Below are positions 1-7,598 of a stretch of 64,000 nucleotides of DNA, piece by piece (position 1 is the first letter of the stretch; each line of letters opens with the position of its first letter). Below the pieces are notes generated by a model. The model searched no databases, had not been told where the DNA came from, and worked only from the letters and a program-made list of their open reading frames with translations. The stretch comes from CAZRRV01 sp045660865 (GTDB taxonomy: Bacteria > Bacillota > Clostridia > Oscillospirales > Acutalibacteraceae): NCBI GenBank assembly GCA_045660865.1, contig JAZREP010000001.1:1-64000 (forward strand), in the 5' to 3' direction. Position numbers and translations under genes: made by a program.

Positions 1-28
1 CTTCCTTTCTGCGCTTTAATAATAACGT

Positions 29-66
29 AAAAAAACAAAAGACAAGCTTCGATGTAAGCTTGTCTT
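29..66. terminator. Rho-independent terminator downstream of tmRNA
   Basis: A perfect 9-bp stem (GACAAGCTT / AAGCTTGTC, 41-49 and 56-64) is followed by T-rich tracts on both strands. On the minus strand it lies just after the tmRNA CCA end, so it most likely ends ssrA transcription. It could also stop a plus-strand gene entering from before the window. Confidence 0.8.
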
Positions 67-71
67 TTTTT

Positions 72-416
72 TGGTGGAGGCGGCGGGAGTCGAACCCGCG
101 TCCAAAAATTTATTCATACAACTTTCTCCGAGTGCAGCCTGTCTTTTAACATTCCCTTACTACTGCGCCGAAAGGCAGGCTCAGTAGCTTAGTATTTCCT
201 GGTCATGGCAGGTGCGGAAAAATTCCCTGCGCACGTTCACCGCTAATCGACGCCCGTGCCCGGCCGCGGTACTCCGGGGTTGGACGGCAGCCTAATTAGG
301 CTGCAAAAGCAACTTTAGAGTTGTCGTTTATTTTTAAAAATACGGCGTTTAAAGTGTGTCCGCGACACTACTCGCTTATCATACTGCAAAATCCCTGTCG
401 AAACCTTTACGCCCCC
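72..416 (-). ncRNA. ssrA: Transfer-messenger RNA (tmRNA)
   Basis: tmRNA rescues ribosomes stalled on broken mRNAs and adds a degradation tag to the unfinished protein. On the minus strand the RNA starts GGGGGCGTAAAGG with the conserved TTTCGACAGGG, and ends in a T-arm (CGGGTTCGACTCCCG) and an acceptor strand CGCCTCC-A-CCA. The ends pair over seven positions (GGGGGCG with CGCCTCC, one G-U), forming the tRNA-like domain with an encoded CCA. The mRNA-like part contains an open stretch whose last ten codons read NDNSKVAFAA before TAA. The exact resume codon is not certain from sequence alone. Its partner smpB lies on the same strand, separated from it by two esterase genes. No clear promoter is visible directly upstream, so it may be transcribed from the smpB promoter and processed. 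Confidence 0.95.
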
Positions 417-422
417 ATATAT

Positions 423-443
423 AAATTCGGCAGAGCCGAATTT
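423..443 (-). terminator. Hairpin between esterase gene and tmRNA
   Basis: A perfect 9-bp inverted repeat (AAATTCGGC / GCCGAATTT, loop AGA) lies between the stop codon of the first esterase and the 5' end of tmRNA. The T tract after it on the minus strand is short and broken, so it is either a weak terminator or a processing structure upstream of tmRNA. Confidence 0.45.
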
Positions 444-452
444 TATATGTTA

Positions 453-1289
453 TTAGAGATTTTTAAACCAACGGATAGCCAAATCTATCCAAACTTGACA
501 TTCGGCATATTCTCCGTTGTAGTTTTTATTAACAGCATCATTTGAAAGGGAAATTCCGTGGCAACCCTTAGGGAATATATGAAGTTCTGTGGAAATTTTC
601 TTTTCAGCCAAAGCAGATGCCAGCAGCAATGAATTTTCTACAGGAACACAATCGTCCTCAAAGGTGTGCCAAATGAATGCGGGTGGGGTATCATCGTTTA
701 TCTGCTTTTCAACAGACAAAAGTGTCAGTAATTCTTGGTCATTGCATTTGTCACCCAACAGGTTATCAAAAGAGCCACGGTGAGCATACTCACCCGAAGT
801 GATAACAGGGTAGGATAAAATCATGCCATTGGGTTTATTTTCTCCACCTTTATAGCCAAAATATTCACGGATAAAATCTTTATTCCAAAGTGTTGCGTAG
901 CTAGCGGCAAGATGACCGCCGGCAGAAAAGCCCATTACAGAAATTTTATCGGTGTCTACATTCCATTCTTCAGCATTCTCACGGAGTTTTGCAACTGCCC
1001 AGGAAAGTTCAAGCAAGGGGGTCGGAAATCTTGCGGGAGCAATGCTGTAATTAACAACAACTGCGTTACAATCGGCAGCGGCAAATTTAAGCGCAACCGG
1101 CTCAGCCTCACGCTCAGAGGTCATACCATATCCGCCACCCGGGCAAATAACAACGGTTGGACGCTTACGCTCTATGTCAATCTCCTTTGAGTTGCTGGGC
1201 ATATACAACGACATTGTAGCTTGCTGGTTAGAATCAGCAGAATCAATTTTTTTGTAATCCAATTCAATGTTTAAAACTTTGCAAATCAT
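453..1289 (-). CDS. Alpha/beta hydrolase, acetyl esterase-like (copy 1)
   Basis: This 278-residue protein belongs to the alpha/beta-hydrolase esterases of the BD-FAE/acetyl-xylan-esterase-like group (COG0657 type). The oxyanion loop is visible as CPGGGYG near residues 49-55. The nucleophile is Ser122 in GFSAGG, and Asp212 and His244 complete a plausible triad. There is no signal peptide, so it is probably cytoplasmic and may remove acetyl or similar acyl groups from imported sugars; the substrate is inferred only from the family. The start has AGGTAATAAT before ATG. The gene is a tandem duplicate of the one at 1341-2165, with nearly the same residues around the active site, and lies directly upstream of tmRNA. 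Confidence 0.88.
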   Translation of the reverse strand: MICKVLNIELDYKKIDSADSNQQATMSLYMPSNSKEIDIERKRPTVVICPGGGYGMTSEREAEPVALKFAAADCNAVVVNYSIAPARFPTPLLELSWAVAKLRENAEEWNVDTDKISVMGFSAGGHLAASYATLWNKDFIREYFGYKGGENKPNGMILSYPVITSGEYAHRGSFDNLLGDKCNDQELLTLLSVEKQINDDTPPAFIWHTFEDDCVPVENSLLLASALAEKKISTELHIFPKGCHGISLSNDAVNKNYNGEYAECQVWIDLAIRWFKNL

Positions 1290-1296
1290 ATTATTA

Positions 1297-1330
1297 CCTC
1301 ATTTATTGATTTTGTTCTTTTATTGTTTTT
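1297..1330 (-). repeat. Copy of the smpB 3' end left by tandem duplication
   Basis: This 34-bp stretch between the two esterase genes matches 2173-2205, which covers the smpB stop codon and the last codons of smpB. The two differ by one substitution and one inserted base. It has no role as coding sequence here. It marks the junction of a tandem duplication whose unit was the esterase gene plus the end of smpB. Confidence 0.85.
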
Positions 1331-1340
1331 AATACAACGG

Positions 1341-2165
1341 TTAGAGATTTTTGAGCCAGCGAATAGCAAAATCTATCCAAACCTGACACTCAGCATATTC
1401 GCCGTTGTAGTTTTTACTAACCGTATCATTTGCAATCGACAGTCCGTGCCCACCTTTAGGGAATATATGAAGCTCTGTGGAAATTTTCTTTTCTGCCAGA
1501 GATGAGGCCATCAATAAGGAGTTTTGCACCATAACACCGGCATCCTCAAAGGTGTGCCAAATAAATGCGGGCGGGGTATCCTCGGTTATTTGTTTTTCGG
1601 GCGATAACAATGTTAACATATCTTGGTCGTCCGATTTTTCACCTAAAAGATTTTTGAAAGAGACATGGTGTGCATATTCACCGGAAGTTATTACGGGATA
1701 ACATAAAATCATACCGTTAGGTTTATTTTCATTTCTTGTATATCTAAAATACTCACGAATAAAGTCTTTGTTCCAAAGGGTCCCATAACTGGCGGCTAAA
1801 TGACCGCCGGCAGAAAAGCCCATTACAGAAATCTTATCTGTGTTTACGTTCCATTCTTCAGCGTTTTCACGAAGCTTTGCAACCGCATAAGAAAGTTCAA
1901 GCAAGGAGGTTGGAAACCTTGCAGGAGCAACGCTGTAATTAACAACAACAGCATTACAATCGGCTGCGACAAACTTAAGTGCAACCGGTTCGGCCTCACG
2001 TTCAGAGTTAAGACCATAAGCACCGCCGGGGCAAATAACAACGGTTGGACGCTTACGCTCTATGTCAATCTCCTTTGAATTGTTTGGCAAATACAGTGTC
2101 ATTTTAGGTTGTTGATTGCAATTAGTAGGATAATTCAATTCAATATTTAACACTTTATGATACAT
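1341..2165 (-). CDS. Alpha/beta hydrolase, acetyl esterase-like (copy 2)
   Basis: This 274-residue paralogue of the neighbouring esterase has the same family features: CPGGAYG oxyanion loop, Ser118 in GFSAGG, Asp208 and His240. Differences cluster in the N-terminal 20 residues and around the acid residue (EDAGVMV here, EDDCVPV in copy 1), which could change the pocket. It starts 12 bp after the smpB stop with AGGCAAAAAT before ATG, so it is probably co-transcribed with smpB. Copy 2, next to the intact smpB end, is likely in the ancestral position. The substrate is unknown; deacetylation of plant-glycan fragments is a family-based guess. Confidence 0.88.
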   Translation of the reverse strand: MYHKVLNIELNYPTNCNQQPKMTLYLPNNSKEIDIERKRPTVVICPGGAYGLNSEREAEPVALKFVAADCNAVVVNYSVAPARFPTSLLELSYAVAKLRENAEEWNVNTDKISVMGFSAGGHLAASYGTLWNKDFIREYFRYTRNENKPNGMILCYPVITSGEYAHHVSFKNLLGEKSDDQDMLTLLSPEKQITEDTPPAFIWHTFEDAGVMVQNSLLMASSLAEKKISTELHIFPKGGHGLSIANDTVSKNYNGEYAECQVWIDFAIRWLKNL

Positions 2166-2177
2166 ATTTTTGCCTCA

Positions 2178-2639
2178 TTATTGATTTTGTTCTTTTATTG
2201 CTTTTTGAATATCACGATTGGCTGATTTTTCTGCCGCAACAGCACGCTTATCGTACAGCTTTTTACCACGGCAAAGCCCTACCTGTACTTTAATTAAGGA
2301 ACCTTTAAAATAAAGCGATAGGGGAACGATGGTTAAGCCTTGTTGTTTGACTTGTCCAAACAAGCGGAGGATTTCTTTTTTGTGAAGCAGTAATCTTCTA
2401 GGTCTTAAAGGGTCTTTATTGAAAATGTTTCCTTTTTCATAAGGACTGATATGCATACCTCTGATTGAAATTTCACCATCAGAAATATCGCACCAGGAAT
2501 CCTTTAAATTTACAGCGCCTGCACGAATGGATTTAACCTCTGTGCCGCACAGTTCGATACCGGCTTCAAGGCTATCCAACACGAAATAATCGTGGAATGC
2601 TTTTTTGTTTGTTGTTATAGTTTTTGTGTCCTTGTGCAC
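2178..2639 (-). CDS. smpB: SsrA-binding protein SmpB
   Basis: SmpB binds the tRNA-like domain of tmRNA and delivers it to stalled ribosomes. The 153-residue product has the expected length and the family blocks: AFHDYFVLDSLEAGIEL near the N-terminus, GTEVKSIRAG, and a Lys/Arg-rich C-terminal tail (GKKLYDKRAVAAEKSANRD) that would fold in the mRNA channel. The start is GTG at 2639, six bases after GGAGG, with a TTGACA/TATACT promoter just upstream. Two esterase genes and then tmRNA follow on the same strand, so protein and RNA partner are close but not adjacent. Confidence 0.97.
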   Translation of the reverse strand: MHKDTKTITTNKKAFHDYFVLDSLEAGIELCGTEVKSIRAGAVNLKDSWCDISDGEISIRGMHISPYEKGNIFNKDPLRPRRLLLHKKEILRLFGQVKQQGLTIVPLSLYFKGSLIKVQVGLCRGKKLYDKRAVAAEKSANRDIQKAIKEQNQ

Positions 2640-2659
2640 GGTATCACCTCCGAAATTTT

Positions 2660-2687
2660 AGTATAACACAATTTGAATTTATGTCAA
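2660..2687 (-). promoter_or_regulatory. Sigma-A promoter for smpB
   Basis: On the minus strand TTGACA (2687-2682) is followed after 16 bp by TATACT (2665-2660), and the smpB ribosome-binding site lies 10-15 bp further on. Both hexamers are close to consensus. Confidence 0.8.
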
Positions 2688-2706
2688 GAAAAAAGGGTCG
2701 ACAAAA

Positions 2707-2740
2707 GAACAGGCGGTATGCATACACATACCGCCTGTTC
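2707..2740 (-). terminator. Terminator of the Cys-rich peptide gene
   Basis: A perfect 14-bp stem (2707-2720 with 2727-2740, 6-base loop) lies 17 bp after the stop codon of the Cys-rich peptide. The minus-strand T run after it is short (TTTTG). It separates this gene from the smpB promoter. Confidence 0.75.
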
Positions 2741-2757
2741 ATACTATTTATGGGTGA

Positions 2758-2883
2758 TTAGCAGCAACCGCAACCGTTGTCATTACCACAACCGCCATTG
2801 TTACCGCAGCAGCTAAAGAGGATCACCAAAAGGATGATAATCCAGCAGCAATTGCCACCGCCGAAAAAGTTATTTCCGCACAT
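2758..2883 (-). CDS. Cys/Gly-rich 41-residue membrane mini-protein
   Basis: The reading frame begins MCGNNFFGGGNCCWIII and ends GNDNGCGCC. It has 9 cysteines and many Gly/Asn residues flanking one hydrophobic core of about 10 residues (WIIILLVILF), enough for a short membrane segment. It has a good ribosome-binding site (GGGAGGC, 8 bp before ATG) and a terminator. Similar short high-cysteine proteins are annotated in clostridial genomes without a firm function (names such as chorion-class high-cysteine protein), and the layout resembles YjcZ-type spore peptides. A promoter of the late mother-cell type lies upstream, so a spore-coat role is likely but inferred. Confidence 0.75.
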   Translation of the reverse strand: MCGNNFFGGGNCCWIIILLVILFSCCGNNGGCGNDNGCGCC

Positions 2884-2915
2884 TAAGTTTTGCCTCCCTT
2901 CAATGCTTTCAATAC

Positions 2916-2942
2916 TATCTTATGTCAGTAAACAAAAATGGT
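2916..2942 (-). promoter_or_regulatory. Sigma-K-like (mother-cell) promoter for the Cys-rich peptide
   Basis: On the minus strand the dinucleotide AC (2942-2941) is followed after exactly 16 bp by CATAAGATA (2924-2916). This fits the late mother-cell pattern AC-N16-CATAnnnTA. The predicted start lies about 25 bp before the ATG at 2883. No TTGACA/TATAAT pair is visible here. Confidence 0.5.
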
Positions 2943-3017
2943 GAAAAATTTTAAAAAATTAAGATAATTAAAGAAAACGGGAGATTTTGTCCCATTTTAC
3001 CGCAAAAACTAAAGAAT

Positions 3018-3063
3018 TTAGACTTTCTTTGACTTTGACTTTCTTTGACTTTTATTTGATAAT
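3018..3063 (+). promoter_or_regulatory. Promoter of the ctsR operon with two CtsR operator boxes
   Basis: The box TTTGACT-TTC-TTTGACT at 3034-3050 is a perfect CtsR site (heptad repeat with a 3-base spacer) read on the minus strand. A second box with one changed position, TTAGACT-TTC-TTTGACT, lies at 3018-3034 and shares one base with the first. The -35 (TTGACT, 3035-3040) is inside the perfect box and is followed after 17 bp by the -10 GATAAT (3058-3063). CtsR binding would therefore block RNA polymerase directly, giving autoregulation relieved by heat or protein stress. Confidence 0.9.
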
Positions 3064-3086
3064 AAAATAAACAAGGGGGAGATATA

Positions 3087-3539
3087 ATGAAAATCAGTGA
3101 TTTAATAACACGAGAAATCCTTAGAATGTTGGATGAATCGGAGGCTAATGTTGCCGAAATTCAAAGAAATGAGTTTGCACAAGTGCTAGGCTGTGTACCA
3201 AGCCAGATTAACTATGTTTTATCCTCACGCTTTACGCCTGAGCATGGATATATAATTGAAAGCCGACGTGGTGGTGGCGGATATATCAAAGTAACAAGAG
3301 TGCAGATGGATAAATCTTCTGCTTTTATGCATATAATCAATTCGATAGGGCTAAGTTTAGATGAAATTACCGCACGTGTCCTTTTGGAAAACTGTCTGCA
3401 TAGTGGGTTATTGGAGCCGAAAGCAGGCAAAATGATAAATGCGGCAATCAGTTATCCCGTTATGCATAATATACCGGTACCGCTAAGGGATTCTATGAGA
3501 GCAATACTTGTAAAACAAATGCTAATATCTCAAATCTAG
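3087..3539 (+). CDS. ctsR: Transcriptional repressor CtsR
   Basis: CtsR represses clp genes and is released under heat or thiol stress. The 150-residue product has the family length: an N-terminal winged helix-turn-helix with QINYVLSSRFTPEHGY and the Gly-rich wing ESRRGGGGYIKV (about residues 62-73), which acts as the heat sensor, and a C-terminal dimerisation domain. ATG follows GGGGGAG by 6 bp. It is the first gene of the operon and has its own operators in its promoter. Confidence 0.97.
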   Translation: MKISDLITREILRMLDESEANVAEIQRNEFAQVLGCVPSQINYVLSSRFTPEHGYIIESRRGGGGYIKVTRVQMDKSSAFMHIINSIGLSLDEITARVLLENCLHSGLLEPKAGKMINAAISYPVMHNIPVPLRDSMRAILVKQMLISQI

Positions 3540-3551
3540 GAGGCAGTGCTT

Positions 3552-4031
3552 ATGCTCTGTGAAAAGTGCAAAATCAATCAAGCTACAACACATATATCAA
3601 CAACCGTTAACGGTGTTCATATAGAAAAAAACTTATGCTCTACTTGTGCCGCTGAGGAAAATCTTTCTGCCTTTGGGGGCGGACTTTTCAGTATGCTTTC
3701 TACTATGTTTGAAGAATCTCCCCAAAGTAGCAGTGTAGAAAGGTGTAAACTATGCGGAAAATCTTTTGCCGATATAGCTCATAGCGGACGACTTGGCTGC
3801 GCCGCTTGCTATACTACCTTTTCAAAACAATTATCACCCTCTTTAAAACGAATCCACGGCTCTATGAAGCATGTTGGAAAATACTCAAAATATAAACAAA
3901 ACGCTGAAACAAAGACCGATAAATTAGAGTCGCTTAAAGCCGAATTGAAAAAGGCAATAGCAAACGAAGCTTACGAAAAAGCGGCAGAGATAAGGGACGA
4001 AATTAAAGGACTGGAGGCAAACCAACTATGA
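3552..4031 (+). CDS. mcsA: McsA, activator of the protein arginine kinase McsB
   Basis: McsA activates McsB and links it to CtsR control. The protein starts MLCEKCKIN and carries two pairs of CxxC zinc-binding motifs (CEKC and CSTC in the first 35 residues, CKLC and CAAC near the middle). A UVR domain lies at the C-terminus (LKAELKKAIANEAYEKAAEI). The ATG at 3552 is preferred over the in-frame GTG at 3546, because AGGAGG ends 8 bp before the ATG and only 2 bp before the GTG. The stop codon overlaps the mcsB start (ATGA), indicating coupled translation. Confidence 0.95.
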   Translation: MLCEKCKINQATTHISTTVNGVHIEKNLCSTCAAEENLSAFGGGLFSMLSTMFEESPQSSSVERCKLCGKSFADIAHSGRLGCAACYTTFSKQLSPSLKRIHGSMKHVGKYSKYKQNAETKTDKLESLKAELKKAIANEAYEKAAEIRDEIKGLEANQL

Positions 4032-5032
4032 AATGGTATGAATCAAGTGCCGAGCCGATAACGGTCAGCACCCGTGTAAGGCTTGCCAGAAATTTAAGTA
4101 ATGTTCCGTTCCCAAACAGTATGACAAGTGAACAAATGCTTGAAACTAATCGTAAAATTGCCGACACAATTTGTAACGGCAATTCGGCATTGGCAAGGGA
4201 ATTGAAATGTATAGAGATGGATAAAATTTCCGAAACGGAAGCCCTTGCAATGGTTGAAAGACATATTATCAGCCCAAATTTTTCCAAAAATCGCCAAGGC
4301 CGTATGTTAATATTATCCTCGAATGAGAGTATTAGCATAATGCTGGGCGAGGAAGACCATATTCGTATACAGGTGTTGTTACCGGGTTTTAAAATTGAAG
4401 AAGCCTACAATACAGCCGACAGAATTGACACATTACTGGGTGAAACCTTGCCGATTGCTTATGATGATGAATTAGGTTTTTTAACAGAGTGTCCTACAAA
4501 TTTAGGTACAGGTCTTAGAGCTTCGGTTATGCTGCATTTGCCTGCAATTGAGCATTCGGGTGAAATTAACCAAATTTCCGAAACTGTTTCAAAAATCGGG
4601 CTTACAGTACGTGGTACTTACGGTGAAGGTAGCAAGTGTGCGGCTTCACTTTATCAGTTCTCAAATCAGGTTACCTTAGGGTTAACCGAGCAGGCAGCCA
4701 TACAAAATTTGATTTCAGTAACCAAGCAAATAATTGAAAAAGAACAAAAGGCAAGAAACTCGTTAAACAAAACTTCGTTAGAGGATTATGTTTGTCGTGC
4801 CTGGGGCATACTTACCAATGCCCGTTTACTTAGCGGTAAGGAAATGAAGGAGTTAGTATCCCGAGTAAAATTGGGAATTGATTGCGGCATTATTACTGCT
4901 GAATTTAGCTATATGCCCATAAAGCTTTTGATTGAAACTCAGCCGAATATGCTGTTAGAAAAATACAACACCAAAACACCACAGGCTCGGGACGAGAAAC
5001 GAGCAGAAATATTTAGAAACAACCTTATTTAA
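4028..5032 (+). CDS. mcsB: Protein arginine kinase McsB
   Basis: McsB phosphorylates arginines in damaged proteins and in CtsR, marking them for ClpCP. The 334-residue length fits. The guanido-kinase fold shows as STRVRLARNLSNVPFP near residue 14, the catalytic-loop block ECPTNLGTGLRASVMLHLP near residue 154, and RGTYGEGS near residue 196. Together with mcsA and clpC it forms the usual tagging-and-degradation unit; the ClpP protease partner is not in the window. Confidence 0.96.
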   Translation: MKWYESSAEPITVSTRVRLARNLSNVPFPNSMTSEQMLETNRKIADTICNGNSALARELKCIEMDKISETEALAMVERHIISPNFSKNRQGRMLILSSNESISIMLGEEDHIRIQVLLPGFKIEEAYNTADRIDTLLGETLPIAYDDELGFLTECPTNLGTGLRASVMLHLPAIEHSGEINQISETVSKIGLTVRGTYGEGSKCAASLYQFSNQVTLGLTEQAAIQNLISVTKQIIEKEQKARNSLNKTSLEDYVCRAWGILTNARLLSGKEMKELVSRVKLGIDCGIITAEFSYMPIKLLIETQPNMLLEKYNTKTPQARDEKRAEIFRNNLI

Positions 5033-5044
5033 GGAGTTGAAAAT

Positions 5045-7489
5045 ATGAAATACAGTTTTAATGGCTTTACTCAAAAGGCTAATGAGGCGCTTAACGCCGC
5101 CATTATTGAAGCAGAACAGTTAGGCCATACCTATATCGGCAGTGAGCATTTACTGTTAGGCTTGCTTAAAGTTGAGGGCTCTGCCGCCTATACTGCATTG
5201 AGTGATAAAGGAATAAATTTTGAAGACGTTGAACAAATGTTAAAGGAAATGGTAGGCATTGGTGCGAAAATGCATCTATCACCGGAGCAGTTTACACCAA
5301 GGGCTAAAAACATTATTGAAACAGCGGTGGCAACAGCACGCCAAATGGGCAACAATTTTGTTGGTACCGAGCATTTGCTTATCGGAATTTTAAGTGACGG
5401 AGAAAACTATGCCGTACGCTTTATAAATCAACTCGGTGTAGATACTGATGACTTAGGTCAAAGAATACTTGACAGCGGTATTGAAAAAAGCAAAGCCGAC
5501 CAGCCTAAAAATGCAAAGACAAAGAGTAACGGCAACACTAAAACACTGGATAAATATTCACGTGATTTAACAGCCGAGGCAAAGGAAGGTAAAATTGACC
5601 CGGTTATAGGCCGTAATGATGAAATCGACCGTGTTATTCAAATTTTGTGCAGAAGAACAAAGAACAATCCTTGTCTTATCGGTGAGCCCGGTGTTGGTAA
5701 AACCGCAGTTGTAGAAGGTTTGGCATTAAAGATTGCATCGGATGAAATACCCGAATTGTTACGAAACAAGCGTGTAGTCGCCTTAGACCTTACAGGTATG
5801 GTGGCAGGTACAAAATACCGTGGCGACTTTGAGGAGCGTATTAAATCTATAATAGACGAAGTAAAAGCAGCAGAGGATGTAATACTCTTTATTGATGAGG
5901 TGCATACAATAATGGGTGCAGGCTCAGCAGAAGGCTCAACCGATGCGGCGAATATATTAAAACCTTCGCTTGCAAGAGGGGACTTCCAACTTGTTGGCGC
6001 CACCACCTTGGCAGAATACCGCAAAAACATTGAAAAAGATGCCGCTTTAGAACGCCGTTTTCAACCTGTAATAATAGGCGAGCCGAGTGAAGCCGATACG
6101 GTTGAAATTTTAAAAGGACTTCGTGACCGCTATGAAGCGCACCACAAGGTTAAAATCACCGACGAGGCAATAAATGCCGCTGTTAAGCTTTCGGCAAGAT
6201 ATATTACCGACCGTTTTTTGCCTGATAAAGCAATAGACCTTATTGATGAGGCGGCTTCTAAAGCTCGTTTGGCGGCAGGGGTTGCACCTTCGGGAATTAA
6301 GGAGCTTGAAACCGAGATTAAACAGATTGAGCAGGAAAAAGAAAAGGAAATCAAAGCGCAAAACTTTGAACAGGCAGCCAAACTCAGAGATAAAGAAGCC
6401 GAGCTTAAGCAAAAAATTAAGCAAGAGCGTGATAATTGGCATAACAGTACCGAAGAAAAATGCGGTGAAATAGGACAGCAGAATATTGCTGAAATTATAG
6501 CTCAATCAACCGGTATCCCGGTTAGTGAATTGACTGAGGAAGAAAGCGAACGCTTGTTGAAATTAGAACAGGTATTGCACGGTAGGATTATAGGTCAGGA
6601 TGAGGCGGTAGTTGCTGTATCCAAAGCAATCCGCAGAGGCAGGGTAGGGCTTAAAGACCCTAAGCGCCCAATTGGTTCTTTTATTTTCTTGGGTCCCACA
6701 GGTGTTGGTAAAACCGAACTTTCCAAAGCCTTGGCAGAGGCAATGTTCGGAACAGAAAACGCCATTGTTAAACTTGATATGTCGGAGTATATGGAAAAGC
6801 ATACGGTATCTAAGCTTATCGGTGCCCCTCCCGGATATGTCGGATTTGATGAGGGTGGACAGTTGACCGAAAAGGTGCGTAGAAATCCATATTCTGTAGT
6901 GCTTTTTGATGAGATTGAAAAAGCGCATCCTGATGTTTTTAATCTGCTTTTACAGATTTTGGAGGACGGAGTTTTAACCGATTCTCAAGGCAGAAAGGTA
7001 AGCTTTAAAAACACAGTAATCATAATGACCTCAAATATTGGCGCACGACTTATTACCGAGAAAAAGAAATCATTAGGTTTCGGTGAATCCGAAAAGTCCG
7101 ATGAGCGTTCAGTTAAGGAAATTAAAGATGAGGTTTTAAGTGAATTGCGAAAAGCATTCCGCCCCGAATTTCTTAACCGTGTAGATGATATTATTGTCTT
7201 CCATAAATTAGCGCAGAATGATATATGCGAAATTGCCCGCAAAATGCTTTTAACCCTTGCAAAACGCTTGCTTGAAATAGAAGTTGAGATTGAATTTGAT
7301 GATAGCGTAGTCGAAAATATTGCAAAAGAGGGCTTTGACCCAATATATGGTGCTCGCCCGTTAAGACGCGCTATTCAAAGCAAGATAGAGGATAAGCTAA
7401 GCGAGGAAATTTTGGAAAACAAGATTAAACACGGCGCGAAAGTTGTATGTACATTCAAAGATGATGAATATATATTCAACGAAAAATAA
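5045..7489 (+). CDS. clpC: ATP-dependent Clp unfoldase ClpC
   Basis: ClpC is a double-ring AAA+ unfoldase that feeds substrates, including arginine-phosphorylated ones, to ClpP. The 814-residue protein has an N-terminal double Clp-N repeat (two related blocks ending YIGSEHLLLGLL and FVGTEHLLIGIL), AAA module 1 with Walker A GEPGVGKT near residue 213, a middle domain with a UVR-like stretch (QNFEQAAKLRDKEAELKQ), AAA module 2 with GPTGVGKT near 550, and a D2-small domain with GARPLRRAIQ. The middle domain separates ClpC from ClpB and ClpA. It is the last gene of the CtsR operon. Confidence 0.97.
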   Translation: MKYSFNGFTQKANEALNAAIIEAEQLGHTYIGSEHLLLGLLKVEGSAAYTALSDKGINFEDVEQMLKEMVGIGAKMHLSPEQFTPRAKNIIETAVATARQMGNNFVGTEHLLIGILSDGENYAVRFINQLGVDTDDLGQRILDSGIEKSKADQPKNAKTKSNGNTKTLDKYSRDLTAEAKEGKIDPVIGRNDEIDRVIQILCRRTKNNPCLIGEPGVGKTAVVEGLALKIASDEIPELLRNKRVVALDLTGMVAGTKYRGDFEERIKSIIDEVKAAEDVILFIDEVHTIMGAGSAEGSTDAANILKPSLARGDFQLVGATTLAEYRKNIEKDAALERRFQPVIIGEPSEADTVEILKGLRDRYEAHHKVKITDEAINAAVKLSARYITDRFLPDKAIDLIDEAASKARLAAGVAPSGIKELETEIKQIEQEKEKEIKAQNFEQAAKLRDKEAELKQKIKQERDNWHNSTEEKCGEIGQQNIAEIIAQSTGIPVSELTEEESERLLKLEQVLHGRIIGQDEAVVAVSKAIRRGRVGLKDPKRPIGSFIFLGPTGVGKTELSKALAEAMFGTENAIVKLDMSEYMEKHTVSKLIGAPPGYVGFDEGGQLTEKVRRNPYSVVLFDEIEKAHPDVFNLLLQILEDGVLTDSQGRKVSFKNTVIIMTSNIGARLITEKKKSLGFGESEKSDERSVKEIKDEVLSELRKAFRPEFLNRVDDIIVFHKLAQNDICEIARKMLLTLAKRLLEIEVEIEFDDSVVENIAKEGFDPIYGARPLRRAIQSKIEDKLSEEILENKIKHGAKVVCTFKDDEYIFNEK

Positions 7490-7492
7490 CAC

Positions 7493-7522
7493 AAAAAGGC
7501 ACCCGAAACAGGGTGCCTTTTA
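7493..7522 (+). terminator. Terminator of the ctsR-clpC operon
   Basis: The stem AAAAGGCACCC / GGGTGCCTTTT with loop GAAACA is followed by T residues, 4 bp after the clpC stop. Confidence 0.9.
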
Positions 7523-7533
7523 TTATATCTATA

Positions 7534-7562
7534 TTGACATTGCTGACAAATAATGCTAAAAT
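7534..7562 (+). promoter_or_regulatory. Sigma-A promoter for putP
   Basis: TTGACA (7534-7539), a 17-bp spacer and TAAAAT (7557-7562) lie 37 bp before the putP start, just after the clpC terminator. Confidence 0.75.
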
Positions 7563-7598
7563 GCTAATAATTAGTTTTTATTTGGAGGGAATAAAATT

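Noticed and set aside
321..545. Plus-strand 74-codon frame over the tmRNA 5' region
   Set aside because: It lies over the tmRNA start and the end of the esterase gene on the other strand, without any translation signal.
6110..6505. Long antisense open frames inside clpC
   Set aside because: They oppose a well-conserved gene, lack ribosome-binding sites and have compositions typical of reversed codons.
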